This document shows, piece after piece, positions 24,545-33,166 of a stretch of DNA of 64,000 nt (its first letter is position 1; each line of letters starts with the position of its first letter). Below the pieces are notes generated by a model. The model was not told the DNA's origin and searched no databases. It saw only the letters and a program-made list of their open reading frames with translations. The stretch lies in contig NZ_JAYKZZ010000007.1 of NCBI RefSeq assembly GCF_035818675.1, forward strand, positions 214,506-278,505, in the 5' to 3' direction. This DNA is from Parapedobacter flavus. Its GTDB lineage: Bacteria; Bacteroidota; Bacteroidia; Sphingobacteriales; Sphingobacteriaceae. A program made the translations under genes and the position numbers.

Positions 24545-26692
24545 ATGTGGAGATATGTTGGTGCGACTTTCCTTTTCATACAGTTTTTTGCTGTTGGGGT
24601 GGCACAGACCATTCATATGAATGGGGTAACGCCACGCATGTTGGAAAGTAACGACTTGCTGGTGTTAAAAACAACTACGCGTATTTCTATCGATTCCGCA
24701 ACGAAGGCAGCGTTTTTCCGACCCACTGCGAAGATTCCGAATTTAGGTGTAACCAAAGGGGAGGCATGGGTTAAATTTTCGGTAACCAACGCCGGCGGAG
24801 GCTCCGACAACTTATTTAAATTGACCAACCCAAATTTTGATGAGGTAACCTTATATTCGTTCTCCGGCCAATCTGTTTTGGTAGATAGTGTATTAATTAC
24901 CAAAGACAAGCCATTCAGCGATCGGAAGTATCTTGATGTTAATTATTTGTTCGATCTAAACGTGCCATCGGGTGAAACCAGGGATTTCTATGTTCGTATT
25001 AAGAGCAAGATGCCCTTAATTATACCGATATATATCGTAACCCCGCAACAGCACGTCAGCTCGGTAACCAGGGAGTATTTGATTTCTGGGATATATATAG
25101 GCATCGTATTAATTATGGGGATTTATAATTTTTGTTTATATCTATCTACTCAGGATAAGAACTATCTTTATTATATATGCTATGTTTTCGGGGCCGGGTT
25201 TACACAAATGGGAATAAAGGGGATGAGCTTTCAGTTCTTTTGGCCCAATAACCCCGAATTCGAAAATTATAATATCGTACTGTTTGGTTCACTTACGGGG
25301 ATAGCGGCATTACTTTTCACCATTAATTTTTTGGATGTAAGAAGGAATTTCAAGGGGATTTATTTTATCCTACTTGGATTTATTTCGCTATTTATCGGTG
25401 CGCTTATCGCGCTGTTTTTTGATCGCTATATTGCTTTTTCTATTATGCAGTCATCGACGACCCTGTCTTCGGTAGGTGTACTTTTGATTTCAGCATACGT
25501 AGTTTACCGGCAGCCAAACATATCGTCGTCAACGATATTCCTTGGCGCGTGGTCGATACTTTTGCTGGGCTCCCTGGTTTTCTTATTTAAAGATTACGGG
25601 ATCCTCCCTTATAATATGTTTACGGTGTATTCGGTACAAGCCGCGTCGGGAATTGAAATGGCATTGTTGTCCCTTGCGTTGGCAAACAAGATCAATATTT
25701 ATAAGAAGGAGAAAGAAGAGTCCCGGGCTAGGGAATTGGTGATGATTGAAGAGAATGCAAAACTGGTCCGGGAGCAGAACATAGTTCTTGAACAACGTGT
25801 CGAAGAACGTACCCACGCACTGAAAGAATCGAATGAGTCGCTCGAACAAACGTTAACGCATTTAAAAGAAACACAAACGCAATTAGTTGAATCAGAGAAA
25901 ATGGCTTCCCTGGGCCAATTGACGGCGGGCGTAGCCCACGAAATCAATAACCCCATAAATTTTGTGACATCCAACGTCGCGCCGCTCAAGCGAGACATTA
26001 ACATGATTTGGAATGTGCTGGACGAAGTGGAACGTATTGCGTTGGCTGATGATATACCGTTTGAAGAAAAAGAACAGCGTATTCAAGCATACAAAGAAGA
26101 TCTTGATGTGCCTTACCTAAAAACTGAAATAGACTTTCTCCTTAAAGGAATGCATGAGGGGGCTACCCGAACCGCAGAGATCGTTAAAAGCCTGCGCATA
26201 TTCTCACGTGTGGATGAAGAATCATTGAAATTTGCTGATATCAATGAGGGGCTTGAATCAACATTGGTTATTCTCAACAGCGTTATTAAAGAGGGTATTA
26301 CAGTTGTAAAGGAATTTGGCGACTTACCACCGGTAGAATGCTATCCGGGGAAATTAAACCAAGTATTCCTGAACATCATTACAAATGGTATTTATGCCAT
26401 CAATAAGAAATTCGATGGGAATCCGGGCGGTGTTCTGGAAATCCAAACAAGGGTTGATGCTGAAAATGCTTTGATAACGATCCGTGATAACGGGGTAGGT
26501 ATGCCCGATGAGGTCATAGAGAAAATGTTCGAACCTTTTTTTACCACCAAAGAGGTGGGCGAAGGTACCGGCTTGGGCATGTCGATTGTCTATAATACCA
26601 TCAAAAAGCACGCGGGTGAAATCAAAGTCGACTCGTCGGTGGGTGAAGGGGTCTCTTTTTTAATCATCATCCCGCTCAAACAACAGATGTAA
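24545..26692 (+). CDS. 7TMR-DISM sensor histidine kinase
   Basis: A 715-residue membrane kinase. It has a signal peptide (1-21, ending VGVAQ), an extracytoplasmic 7TMR-DISM sensory domain (about 25-165), seven transmembrane helices (about 175-375), a coiled coil (about 380-445), HisKA with phospho-accepting His465 (GVAHEINNPINFV), and HATPase_c with DNGVGMPDEV and GTGLGMSIVYN. A start 48 bp upstream would overlap the methyltransferase; ATG 24545 directly opens the signal peptide. 7TMR-DISM sensors are thought to bind small ligands, which fits the upstream candidate synthase. Confidence 0.93.
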   Translation: MWRYVGATFLFIQFFAVGVAQTIHMNGVTPRMLESNDLLVLKTTTRISIDSATKAAFFRPTAKIPNLGVTKGEAWVKFSVTNAGGGSDNLFKLTNPNFDEVTLYSFSGQSVLVDSVLITKDKPFSDRKYLDVNYLFDLNVPSGETRDFYVRIKSKMPLIIPIYIVTPQQHVSSVTREYLISGIYIGIVLIMGIYNFCLYLSTQDKNYLYYICYVFGAGFTQMGIKGMSFQFFWPNNPEFENYNIVLFGSLTGIAALLFTINFLDVRRNFKGIYFILLGFISLFIGALIALFFDRYIAFSIMQSSTTLSSVGVLLISAYVVYRQPNISSSTIFLGAWSILLLGSLVFLFKDYGILPYNMFTVYSVQAASGIEMALLSLALANKINIYKKEKEESRARELVMIEENAKLVREQNIVLEQRVEERTHALKESNESLEQTLTHLKETQTQLVESEKMASLGQLTAGVAHEINNPINFVTSNVAPLKRDINMIWNVLDEVERIALADDIPFEEKEQRIQAYKEDLDVPYLKTEIDFLLKGMHEGATRTAEIVKSLRIFSRVDEESLKFADINEGLESTLVILNSVIKEGITVVKEFGDLPPVECYPGKLNQVFLNIITNGIYAINKKFDGNPGGVLEIQTRVDAENALITIRDNGVGMPDEVIEKMFEPFFTTKEVGEGTGLGMSIVYNTIKKHAGEIKVDSSVGEGVSFLIIIPLKQQM

Positions 26693-26696
26693 TAAG

Positions 26697-26728
26697 TTTA
26701 CGTTATTAAATCAATTATGCTATTTTTG
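26697..26728 (+). promoter_or_regulatory. candidate promoter of the receiver-kinase gene
   Basis: TTTA at 26697-26700 and TATTTTTG at 26721-26728 are separated by 20 bp, the -33/-7 spacing of Bacteroidota promoters; the -33 has one mismatch to TTTG. The gene starts at 26768. Confidence 0.5.
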
Positions 26729-26767
26729 CTAAATAGAACATTCACCATATAGACTTTTCCTTGTGTG

Positions 26768-27853
26768 ATGCTCCAATCTCCGGAAATACTTTACATTGAC
26801 GACGAAGCCAATAACCTGATTAGTTTCAAGGCGACTTTCAGGTATCGGTATCCAATTCATACGGCAATAAGCACGGATGAGGCCAGGGAAGTGCTGCATT
26901 CAAATCCGAATATCCGGGTGATTTTCTGCGACCAGCGCATGCCGGGAGAAACGGGCATTGAATTTTTACACGCCATTAGGAATGATTTCCCGCTGCCTGT
27001 ACGGATCTTATTAACCGCCTATGCTGATCTGGATACCGTGGTAGATGCCGTAAATAAGGGGCATATTTTCCGGTTTGTGCGCAAGCCGTGGGTAGAAGAA
27101 GAGATTATTTCGTCCATTGAGGAGGCCAATAAATTTTTTATTACGGATTCCATGTTGGCGATGCGGAATGAGGAGCTTCAGCAGGCCTATGATGAGCTCG
27201 ATAAGTTTGCATATAGTGTAAGCCACGACCTACGCGACCCGTTAACAGGTGTATTGTCTGCCATAAAGCTAGGGCTGGAGTTCGATTCAGTAGAGCGGAT
27301 CCACGAAATCCTTGCGCTGATGGAGAGCTCGGTATTGAGATTGAATACCTACATCAATAGCCTGCACGATTATTACCTGTTGAAGCGGGGCGAACTGACC
27401 ATTACCGATATTGATTTTGAAAACTTATTCGAGTATTTGAAAAGTTTTTACAGCATTTATACGCAGAATAATAGCGTGGCTTTCTCGATTGCAAGTAATC
27501 AAAAAGAAGAATTCAAGAGCGATGAAACGACGTTGAAACTTATTTTGCATAACCTGCTGTCGAATGCGTTCAAGTACCAAAAGAAGGCAAATGATAATAA
27601 GACCGTCCGGTTATCGGTGGTTGTGACGGGCGGGAAAGCAACGATCAGTGTAACGGATACGGGGATAGGCATCGCCGCCAAAGACATTACGGATATTTTT
27701 AAGCTATTCTTCAGAGGAAGTGATCAGGCCGAAGGTACCGGTTTCGGGCTATATAACGTGAAGAGCGCGTTGGCGAAGCTCCGCGGTGAGATTGAAGTCA
27801 AATCGGTAGAAGGAGAGGGGACAACATTTATCGTAACCATCCCCAGTAAGTAG
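26768..27853 (+). CDS. receiver-histidine kinase hybrid protein
   Basis: A 361-residue cytosolic protein with an N-terminal receiver (about 5-120; Asp55 in FCDQRMPGETG) joined to HisKA (His153 in YSVSHDLRDPLTG) and HATPase_c (VTDTGIGIAAKD, GTGFGLYNV). This order (REC then HK) suggests that phosphotransfer from another kinase controls it. GTG 26765 precedes ATG 26768. It has its own promoter, 75 bp after the 7TMR-DISM kinase, and is probably in the same pathway. Its receiver is closely related to the protein at 27880-28341. Confidence 0.9.
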   Translation: MLQSPEILYIDDEANNLISFKATFRYRYPIHTAISTDEAREVLHSNPNIRVIFCDQRMPGETGIEFLHAIRNDFPLPVRILLTAYADLDTVVDAVNKGHIFRFVRKPWVEEEIISSIEEANKFFITDSMLAMRNEELQQAYDELDKFAYSVSHDLRDPLTGVLSAIKLGLEFDSVERIHEILALMESSVLRLNTYINSLHDYYLLKRGELTITDIDFENLFEYLKSFYSIYTQNNSVAFSIASNQKEEFKSDETTLKLILHNLLSNAFKYQKKANDNKTVRLSVVVTGGKATISVTDTGIGIAAKDITDIFKLFFRGSDQAEGTGFGLYNVKSALAKLRGEIEVKSVEGEGTTFIVTIPSK

Positions 27854-27879
27854 AAACGACAGCACCACCCGATATCAGC

Positions 27880-28341
27880 TTACGATAGTAATTTTTGCCG
27901 AAGCAAGAACTCGAGTTGCTCGTTCGTGATCTCAAGTTGTGAAAATGACTCTTTAATTTTTTTTCGCTCGGAAAATATGCCGTAGGCCCTTTGTATGGTG
28001 TCGTCCAGCTCCTCCTCACTCCAAGGCTTGCTCAGGTAGTGAAATATCTTCCCTTTGTTTACCGCTTCTACCACCGCGCTCATATCAGCATAGCCGGTAA
28101 GCAATATCCGCATGGGGTCCGGACAAACCTTAATCACCTCTTCAAGAAACTCAACCCCGGTCATTTGTGGCATTCGCTGATCGGTAATGATGATATCTAT
28201 AGGATGCTGTTCAATGATTTGCATGGCGTCGATACCACTTAAAGCGGTATATATCTTGTATTTCAGACGGAAAGTGGCTTTGAAAGAAATCAAATTGTTC
28301 TCTTCATCGTCTACATATAGAACGGAAATTTTCGTTTCCAT
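27880..28341 (-). CDS. single-domain-type response regulator with short C-terminal helix
   Basis: 153 residues: receiver domain (about 5-120) with Asp55-equivalent in ITDQRMPQMTG, conserved Thr/Ala in LLTGYAD and Lys in SKPWSEEEL, plus a 30-residue helical tail. It has no output domain. It shares long stretches with the receiver at 26768 (NNLISFKATFR, DQRMP, NKGxIF, KPW), indicating duplication. Convergent with that gene, 26 bp apart. It could be a phosphate sink or bind a partner protein. Confidence 0.88.
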   Translation of the reverse strand: METKISVLYVDDEENNLISFKATFRLKYKIYTALSGIDAMQIIEQHPIDIIITDQRMPQMTGVEFLEEVIKVCPDPMRILLTGYADMSAVVEAVNKGKIFHYLSKPWSEEELDDTIQRAYGIFSERKKIKESFSQLEITNEQLEFLLRQKLLS

Positions 28342-28532
28342 GTTTCAGCGGATTTAAACCCAGGATGTATTTTTGACAAACAGCATCGTAACACCTTGTC
28401 GGATGCCTTTTAAAGGAAATAGTTAGTCATTTCAACAACCCAAGTTAGTAATTTTTACGCGCAAATAGTCAAAAATCAATAATATTTTAAAAAGCCCCGG
28501 CCAGCATGGGAGCATCTGGTGGTTAAACCAAA

Positions 28533-28566
28533 ATGCCGCCTCCCGTTATGGAACCGGAGGCGGCAT
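28533..28566 (-). terminator. rho-independent terminator of the tsf operon
   Basis: An 11-bp perfect inverted repeat (ATGCCGCCTCC / GGAGGCGGCAT, 12-nt loop), followed on the minus strand by TTTGGTTT. It lies 63 bp after the tsf stop. Confidence 0.75.
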
Positions 28567-28628
28567 CAATAATGGTATCGGCGGCAACGGCAGAAGGACG
28601 TGTTGCAGTCGATCGGATACTGTTGGGA

Positions 28629-29468
28629 TTATGCACCCAATTGAACCCGTTTGAAGACGGTAACCGTCAATCCTTTCGAAACGCTATCCAAGAATTGGGC
28701 AATGTTTTTCGAGGAATCCTTCACGAATTCTTGATTCAAGAGGGTGTTTTCCTTATAAAATTTGTTGAGCTTACCTTGGGCAATCTTTTCAACCATCTCT
28801 TCCGGCTTGCCTTCTGCACGGATCTGCTCTTTGGCAATCTCCAATTCGCGCTCAATAGTATGGGTGTCTACGCCGCTTTTGTCTATAGCTACCGGATTCA
28901 TTGCAGCAATCTGCATGGCTACGTCTTTGCCGGCTTCATCTGCGCCGTCGGCTGCATTGCTGAGGCCAACCAATACGCCCAAGCGGTAATTGCCGTGGAT
29001 ATAAGCAACTACTTTTTCTGCTTCCACCGTTTCGAATTTCGATACATCGATTTTTTCACCGATTTTGCCGGTTTGATCAAGCAGTAAGTCGGCGATTTTA
29101 ACACCGTCTATTTCCAGTTGCTTCAGTGCATCGAGCGATGCCGGCGCATGGGCTACCGCTTGATCCGCAATGCTTTCACCGAAAGCAATGAAATCCGCAT
29201 TCTTCGCTACGAAGTCGGTTTCGCAGTTGAGTTCGATAACGACGCCTTTTTTTCCATCGGCGGTGGTTTTTGCAATCACAACACCTTCGTTGGAATCGCG
29301 GTCCTGGCGGCTGGCGGCCACCTTAGCCCCTTTTTTGCGCAAGTAATCGATGGCAGCTTGGAAGTCGCCATTCGCTTCAATTAGTGCTTTTTTACAATCC
29401 ATCATGCCGGCACCGGTTTGTTGGCGCAGCTTATTGACATCTGATGCTGAAATTTGTACTGTGGACAT
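28629..29468 (-). CDS. tsf: translation elongation factor Ts
   Basis: 279 residues; nucleotide exchange factor for EF-Tu. The N-terminal UBA-like domain contains LRQQTGAGMMDCKKAL, and ELNCETDFVAKN marks the core. An in-frame start 120 bp upstream has no similarity to the family; ATG 29468 gives the conserved beginning. Last gene of the rplM-rpsI-rpsB-tsf order usual in Bacteroidota. Confidence 0.97.
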   Translation of the reverse strand: MSTVQISASDVNKLRQQTGAGMMDCKKALIEANGDFQAAIDYLRKKGAKVAASRQDRDSNEGVVIAKTTADGKKGVVIELNCETDFVAKNADFIAFGESIADQAVAHAPASLDALKQLEIDGVKIADLLLDQTGKIGEKIDVSKFETVEAEKVVAYIHGNYRLGVLVGLSNAADGADEAGKDVAMQIAAMNPVAIDKSGVDTHTIERELEIAKEQIRAEGKPEEMVEKIAQGKLNKFYKENTLLNQEFVKDSSKNIAQFLDSVSKGLTVTVFKRVQLGA

Positions 29469-29595
29469 ACTATTTTCCTTATTTGTTATAAACGATCTAT
29501 TGGTCTCTAAACCGATAAAAAAACCGGATGGTATATGGGTTGACGGAAGTTGATATCCCTTCCAGCGCCCGCTCCATCCGGCTTTCAATATGCGA

Positions 29596-30462
29596 TTATT
29601 CTCCGTCTTGGCTGCCTTCTGCTTCGGCAGTTGCTTCAGCTTTGGCTTTACGAGGGCGTTTTCCGTCGGTATCTGCCTTAGCTTCCTCTTTGCTTTCTGC
29701 TTCGGGTTCTTCGCCGTTGTCTATCTTGGCTTTTGCAGCAGCGGCTTCTTTTTCAGCCTCTTCTTCTTTGTCGCGTTTACGCTCCTCGAGTCCTTCCTGA
29801 ATCGCCTTTCCAATGATTTCCGTAATGAGGGTGATCGATTTCGATGCATCATCGTTGGAAGGAACCGGGAAATCGATGTTCGAAGGGTCCGAATTGGTGT
29901 CTACCATAGCAAACGTAGGGATGTTTAGCTTCATGGCCTCACTTACGGCAATGTGCTCTTTCTTCACGTCGATGATGAAAAGGGCAGCCGGCAACCGGTT
30001 CAAATCGGCAATACCTCCCAAGAGGTTTTCCAATTTGATACGTTCGCGCTGTATCATCAATTTCTCTTTTTTCGATAATACATCGAATGTGCCGTCCTTG
30101 GTCATTTTGTCAATGTTTGACATTTTTTTGATTGACTTGCGGACCGTGGCGAAGTTAGTGAGCATCCCGCCCAGCCAACGTTCGGTCACAAACGGCATGT
30201 TTACAGCCTTGGCTTGTTCGGCAACAATTTCTTTTGCCTGCTTTTTGGTGGCTACGAATAGCACCTTTCTTCCCGATTTCACCACCTGCTTGATTGCAGA
30301 AGCTGCTTCTTCCAGTTTGGTGAGGGTTTTATTTAAGTCAATGATATGGATGCCATTGCGCTCCATGAAAATGTACTTGGCCATTTTCGGATCCCATTTG
30401 CGGGTAAGGTGACCGAAGTGTACACCTGCATCCAATAACTCTTGATATGTAGTTCTTGCCAT
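29596..30462 (-). CDS. rpsB: 30S ribosomal protein S2 with charged C-terminal extension
   Basis: 288 residues. The S2 core (about 1-230) has LLDAGVHFGHLTRKWDPKM and the FIIDVKKEHIAVSEA and MVDTNSDPSNIDFPVPSNDD signatures. It is followed by about 55 residues rich in Glu, Ala and Lys (EERKRDKEEEAEKEAAAAK). This tail is longer than in most S2 proteins and is probably disordered. It lies 127 bp upstream of tsf and 21 bp after rpsI. Confidence 0.97.
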   Translation of the reverse strand: MARTTYQELLDAGVHFGHLTRKWDPKMAKYIFMERNGIHIIDLNKTLTKLEEAASAIKQVVKSGRKVLFVATKKQAKEIVAEQAKAVNMPFVTERWLGGMLTNFATVRKSIKKMSNIDKMTKDGTFDVLSKKEKLMIQRERIKLENLLGGIADLNRLPAALFIIDVKKEHIAVSEAMKLNIPTFAMVDTNSDPSNIDFPVPSNDDASKSITLITEIIGKAIQEGLEERKRDKEEEAEKEAAAAKAKIDNGEEPEAESKEEAKADTDGKRPRKAKAEATAEAEGSQDGE

Positions 30463-30483
30463 TTTTTTGTTCTCCTTAAAAGA

Positions 30484-30870
30484 TTAACGTTTACTGAATT
30501 GGAACTTCCTACGTGCTTTGCGGCGTCCTGGTTTCTTACGCTCCACCATACGGTCGTCGCGCGTTACCAGTCCTTTTGCACGTAAGGCAGGTTTCACCTC
30601 GGGGTCTAGCGTAATCAACGCTTTGGCTATCGCTAGGCGAACAGCTTCCGCTTGCCCTTTGATGCCACCACCGGCTACGTTAACCTTTACATCATAGTTG
30701 CCGGTTGCGCCGGCTACTTCTGTACTTTGGGTCACAATGTATTGTAATGGCAAGGTAGGGAAATATTCCTTGTAATCTTTGCCGTTTACGGTTATGTTAC
30801 CGCTGCCAGCGCTTAGGTAAATGCGGGCTACTGCGGTTTTTCTTCTTCCTGAAGTGTTAGTTGTCGACAT
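30484..30870 (-). CDS. rpsI: 30S ribosomal protein S9
   Basis: 128 residues ending in the conserved basic tail KKPGRRKARRKFQFSKR, which reaches the P-site tRNA. The N-terminal TSGRRKTAVARIYL and VAGGGIKGQAEAVRLAIAKAL motifs are present. It starts 11 bp after the rplM stop. Confidence 0.98.
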   Translation of the reverse strand: MSTTNTSGRRKTAVARIYLSAGSGNITVNGKDYKEYFPTLPLQYIVTQSTEVAGATGNYDVKVNVAGGGIKGQAEAVRLAIAKALITLDPEVKPALRAKGLVTRDDRMVERKKPGRRKARRKFQFSKR

Positions 30871-30881
30871 TTCTTTGCTCC

Positions 30882-31325
30882 TTAGAATTTAACAGTTTTT
30901 GGATTTTGCGCTGCATGCGGGTGCTCGTTGCCTGCATAGATGTACAGGTTCTTGAACAGGGCCCGACCCAGACGGTTCTTGGGCAGCATGCCGCGAACCG
31001 CTTTTTCCACGATACGTGTGGGGTGCTTTGCCAATAATTCTTTCGGAGAACTGAAACGCTGGCCACCCGGATAGCCGGTATACCGCTGGTACACTTTGTC
31101 TTCGAGCTTGTTGCCAGTCAACTTTACTTTGTCTGCATTGATCACGATCACGTTGTCGCCGCAGTCTACGTGTGGGGTGTACGAAGGCTTGTGTTTCCCC
31201 CGGATCACCTTAGCGATCTGAGATGACAAGCGCCCCAAAATCTCGCCCTCAGCATCAACAACAATCCACTGTTTGTTGACGGTGTTTTTGTTGGCAGAGA
31301 CAGTTTTGTAACTTAACGTATTCAC
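30882..31325 (-). CDS. rplM: 50S ribosomal protein L13
   Basis: 147 residues, using GTG 31325 as start, which gives the family N-terminus (NTLSYKTVSANKNTVNKQW). Upstream in-frame codons to 31385 are non-homologous and run into the promoter. Motifs include LGRLSSQIAKVIRGKHKPSYTPHVDCGD and AVRGMLPKNRLGR. First gene of the ribosomal operon. Confidence 0.96.
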   Translation of the reverse strand: MNTLSYKTVSANKNTVNKQWIVVDAEGEILGRLSSQIAKVIRGKHKPSYTPHVDCGDNVIVINADKVKLTGNKLEDKVYQRYTGYPGGQRFSSPKELLAKHPTRIVEKAVRGMLPKNRLGRALFKNLYIYAGNEHPHAAQNPKTVKF

Positions 31326-31382
31326 TTGCTTTGTTTTGAAATAATTAATAAATATATTTAACCCCTTTATTTTAAGGGACTG

Positions 31383-31414
31383 CAAAGGTACGACAATAAA
31401 ATTTATTTTTCAAA
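31383..31414 (-). promoter_or_regulatory. promoter of rplM-rpsI-rpsB-tsf
   Basis: On the minus strand TTTG (31414-31411) and TACCTTTG (31390-31383) are 20 bp apart, a full match to the Bacteroidota -33/-7 arrangement. It ends within 4 bp of the divergent TPR gene's start at 31418. Confidence 0.75.
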
Positions 31415-31417
31415 GTT

Positions 31418-33166
31418 ATGTGGCGAGTAATAGTTAAGATATCCCGGCTTTTAGTTATGGTAGGTGGCGTATGGTGTACGGTAGGGGGCGCTTTCGCCCA
31501 GCAAACCACCGTGCCCGCTGCAGGGAGAACCACCGATAGTTTGGCGGTTAAAAGTCTGTTTGATAAAGGGGTGCGGCAAAAGTCGGCCGGCCAGTTGGCA
31601 TTGGCAGAAAAGACGTTCGAAGCAGTGGTAGGGCTACAGCCGGACGCCGATCAAGCCTACTTCCAACTGGCTCATATCTATATGGATAGCGAAGATTTCA
31701 CTGCCGCCAGCCGCGCGGCATTGCACGCTGCTGAGCTTGAGCCCGATAACGAAAGCTATTGGAATGTGGTATTGGATGCTTACCGGAAAACGAGAAACGT
31801 CAAGGCCATCCCCGTCGTACTGGATGAACTCATCCGGCTCAACCCCGAAAATGCCGCCTTTTATCACGAGAAAGCTTACGCATTATTTTTAGATAAACAG
31901 TATAACGCAGCATTAGCTACATGCGATACGATAGGCGCCCGATTCGGGGCGACCGACGACCAATACCTTACCAAGCACCAGATTTACCTGGCCCAAGGCG
32001 ATACGGCTACGGCTATCAATGAATTGGAAGAGTGGGTGGCTAAGAAACCGCGCGAGAGCAAAGCCTATATCCTGCTGGCCGAAATGTATACCAAGGCAGA
32101 CGACGCGGAGAAGGCCCTTGACCTCTTAGACGAGGCAGCAGCGATCTTTCCCCATGAACCCCTCGTATGGCTTGGTAAATCCGATGCCTACCTGGCCATG
32201 GGGAAGCAAAAGCAGGCCAATCGCTACCTCCGGGAGGCGTTCGGCAGCGACAGCTTGGGTATGGATGCTAAAGCGGGCATACTTTACAACACACTTGCCA
32301 ATAAGCGACAGCCGCTCGACCAGGGTGACGTGGGCGGGTTGGCTGATTTGTTTGCCCAGACTTATCCGAAGGAGGCTAAAGCACACGCCGTTCGGGGCGA
32401 CATTTACAGGCAATTGCAGCAACCGGATGTGGCCCGCGATGCCTATCTGGCTGCATTGGATATCAATCAGTATATCGAAGGGGTTTGGCAACAACTGCTG
32501 CAGGTGGAACTTCAGTTGGGCCGATATGACGATGTCGAATCCCATGGTAAAGAAGCCTTGGCACTCTTCCCCAACCAGCCGCTTATGCTGTTCTTTACCG
32601 GGCATGGCTATCTAGGGAACAAGAAGTACCAAGAGGCTCGTGTAAATCTGGAGGCCGCACTAAATAATGCAAGAGGGGAACATACGCCGCTGTTGACCCA
32701 ATTGTACAGCAGCTTGGGCGATGTGTATAACGCGATGGATATGCATGCCGAATCAGACGTGGCCTATGAGGAAGCCATAGCGTTAGATAGCACCAATGCA
32801 TATGCCTTGAATAACTACGCTTATTACTTGGCGCTCCGCAAACAGAAGTTGCCGCTTGCGGCCGAAATGTCAAAACGGTCTAACGAGCTGGCCCCTGATT
32901 TCCCGTCGTACCAGGATACGTATGCGTGGGTCCTTTTCCAGCAGGGCGACTATAAAGCAGCGTTGTCGTGGATAGAGAAAGCCATCGATAGTTCCGATAC
33001 CGCATCCGAAACCTTGCTGGAACACTACGGCGATATCCTCGCGAAATTAGGCCAGGTAGGCAAGGCCGTAACCCAATGGAAAAAGGCCAGAAGCCTTTCC
33101 GAAGCGGTTGGCAAGGATATTGATAAACTATCCCAAAAAATTGATGCGAAGCAGTATCTTGATTAG
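31418..33166 (+). CDS. exported tetratricopeptide-repeat protein
   Basis: 582 residues: signal peptide (1-28, ending GGAFAQ), then TPR repeats over almost the whole length (for example QLALAEKTFEAVVGLQPDADQAYFQLAHI, PRESKAYILLAEMYTKADDAEKALDLL, ALNNYAYYLALRKQKLPLAAEM). Such proteins act as periplasmic or outer-membrane-associated scaffolds. Its 3' end overlaps the DUF4292 lipoprotein gene by 23 bp, and EnvC and TatA genes follow, an arrangement common in Bacteroidota. Confidence 0.88.
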   Translation: MWRVIVKISRLLVMVGGVWCTVGGAFAQQTTVPAAGRTTDSLAVKSLFDKGVRQKSAGQLALAEKTFEAVVGLQPDADQAYFQLAHIYMDSEDFTAASRAALHAAELEPDNESYWNVVLDAYRKTRNVKAIPVVLDELIRLNPENAAFYHEKAYALFLDKQYNAALATCDTIGARFGATDDQYLTKHQIYLAQGDTATAINELEEWVAKKPRESKAYILLAEMYTKADDAEKALDLLDEAAAIFPHEPLVWLGKSDAYLAMGKQKQANRYLREAFGSDSLGMDAKAGILYNTLANKRQPLDQGDVGGLADLFAQTYPKEAKAHAVRGDIYRQLQQPDVARDAYLAALDINQYIEGVWQQLLQVELQLGRYDDVESHGKEALALFPNQPLMLFFTGHGYLGNKKYQEARVNLEAALNNARGEHTPLLTQLYSSLGDVYNAMDMHAESDVAYEEAIALDSTNAYALNNYAYYLALRKQKLPLAAEMSKRSNELAPDFPSYQDTYAWVLFQQGDYKAALSWIEKAIDSSDTASETLLEHYGDILAKLGQVGKAVTQWKKARSLSEAVGKDIDKLSQKIDAKQYLD

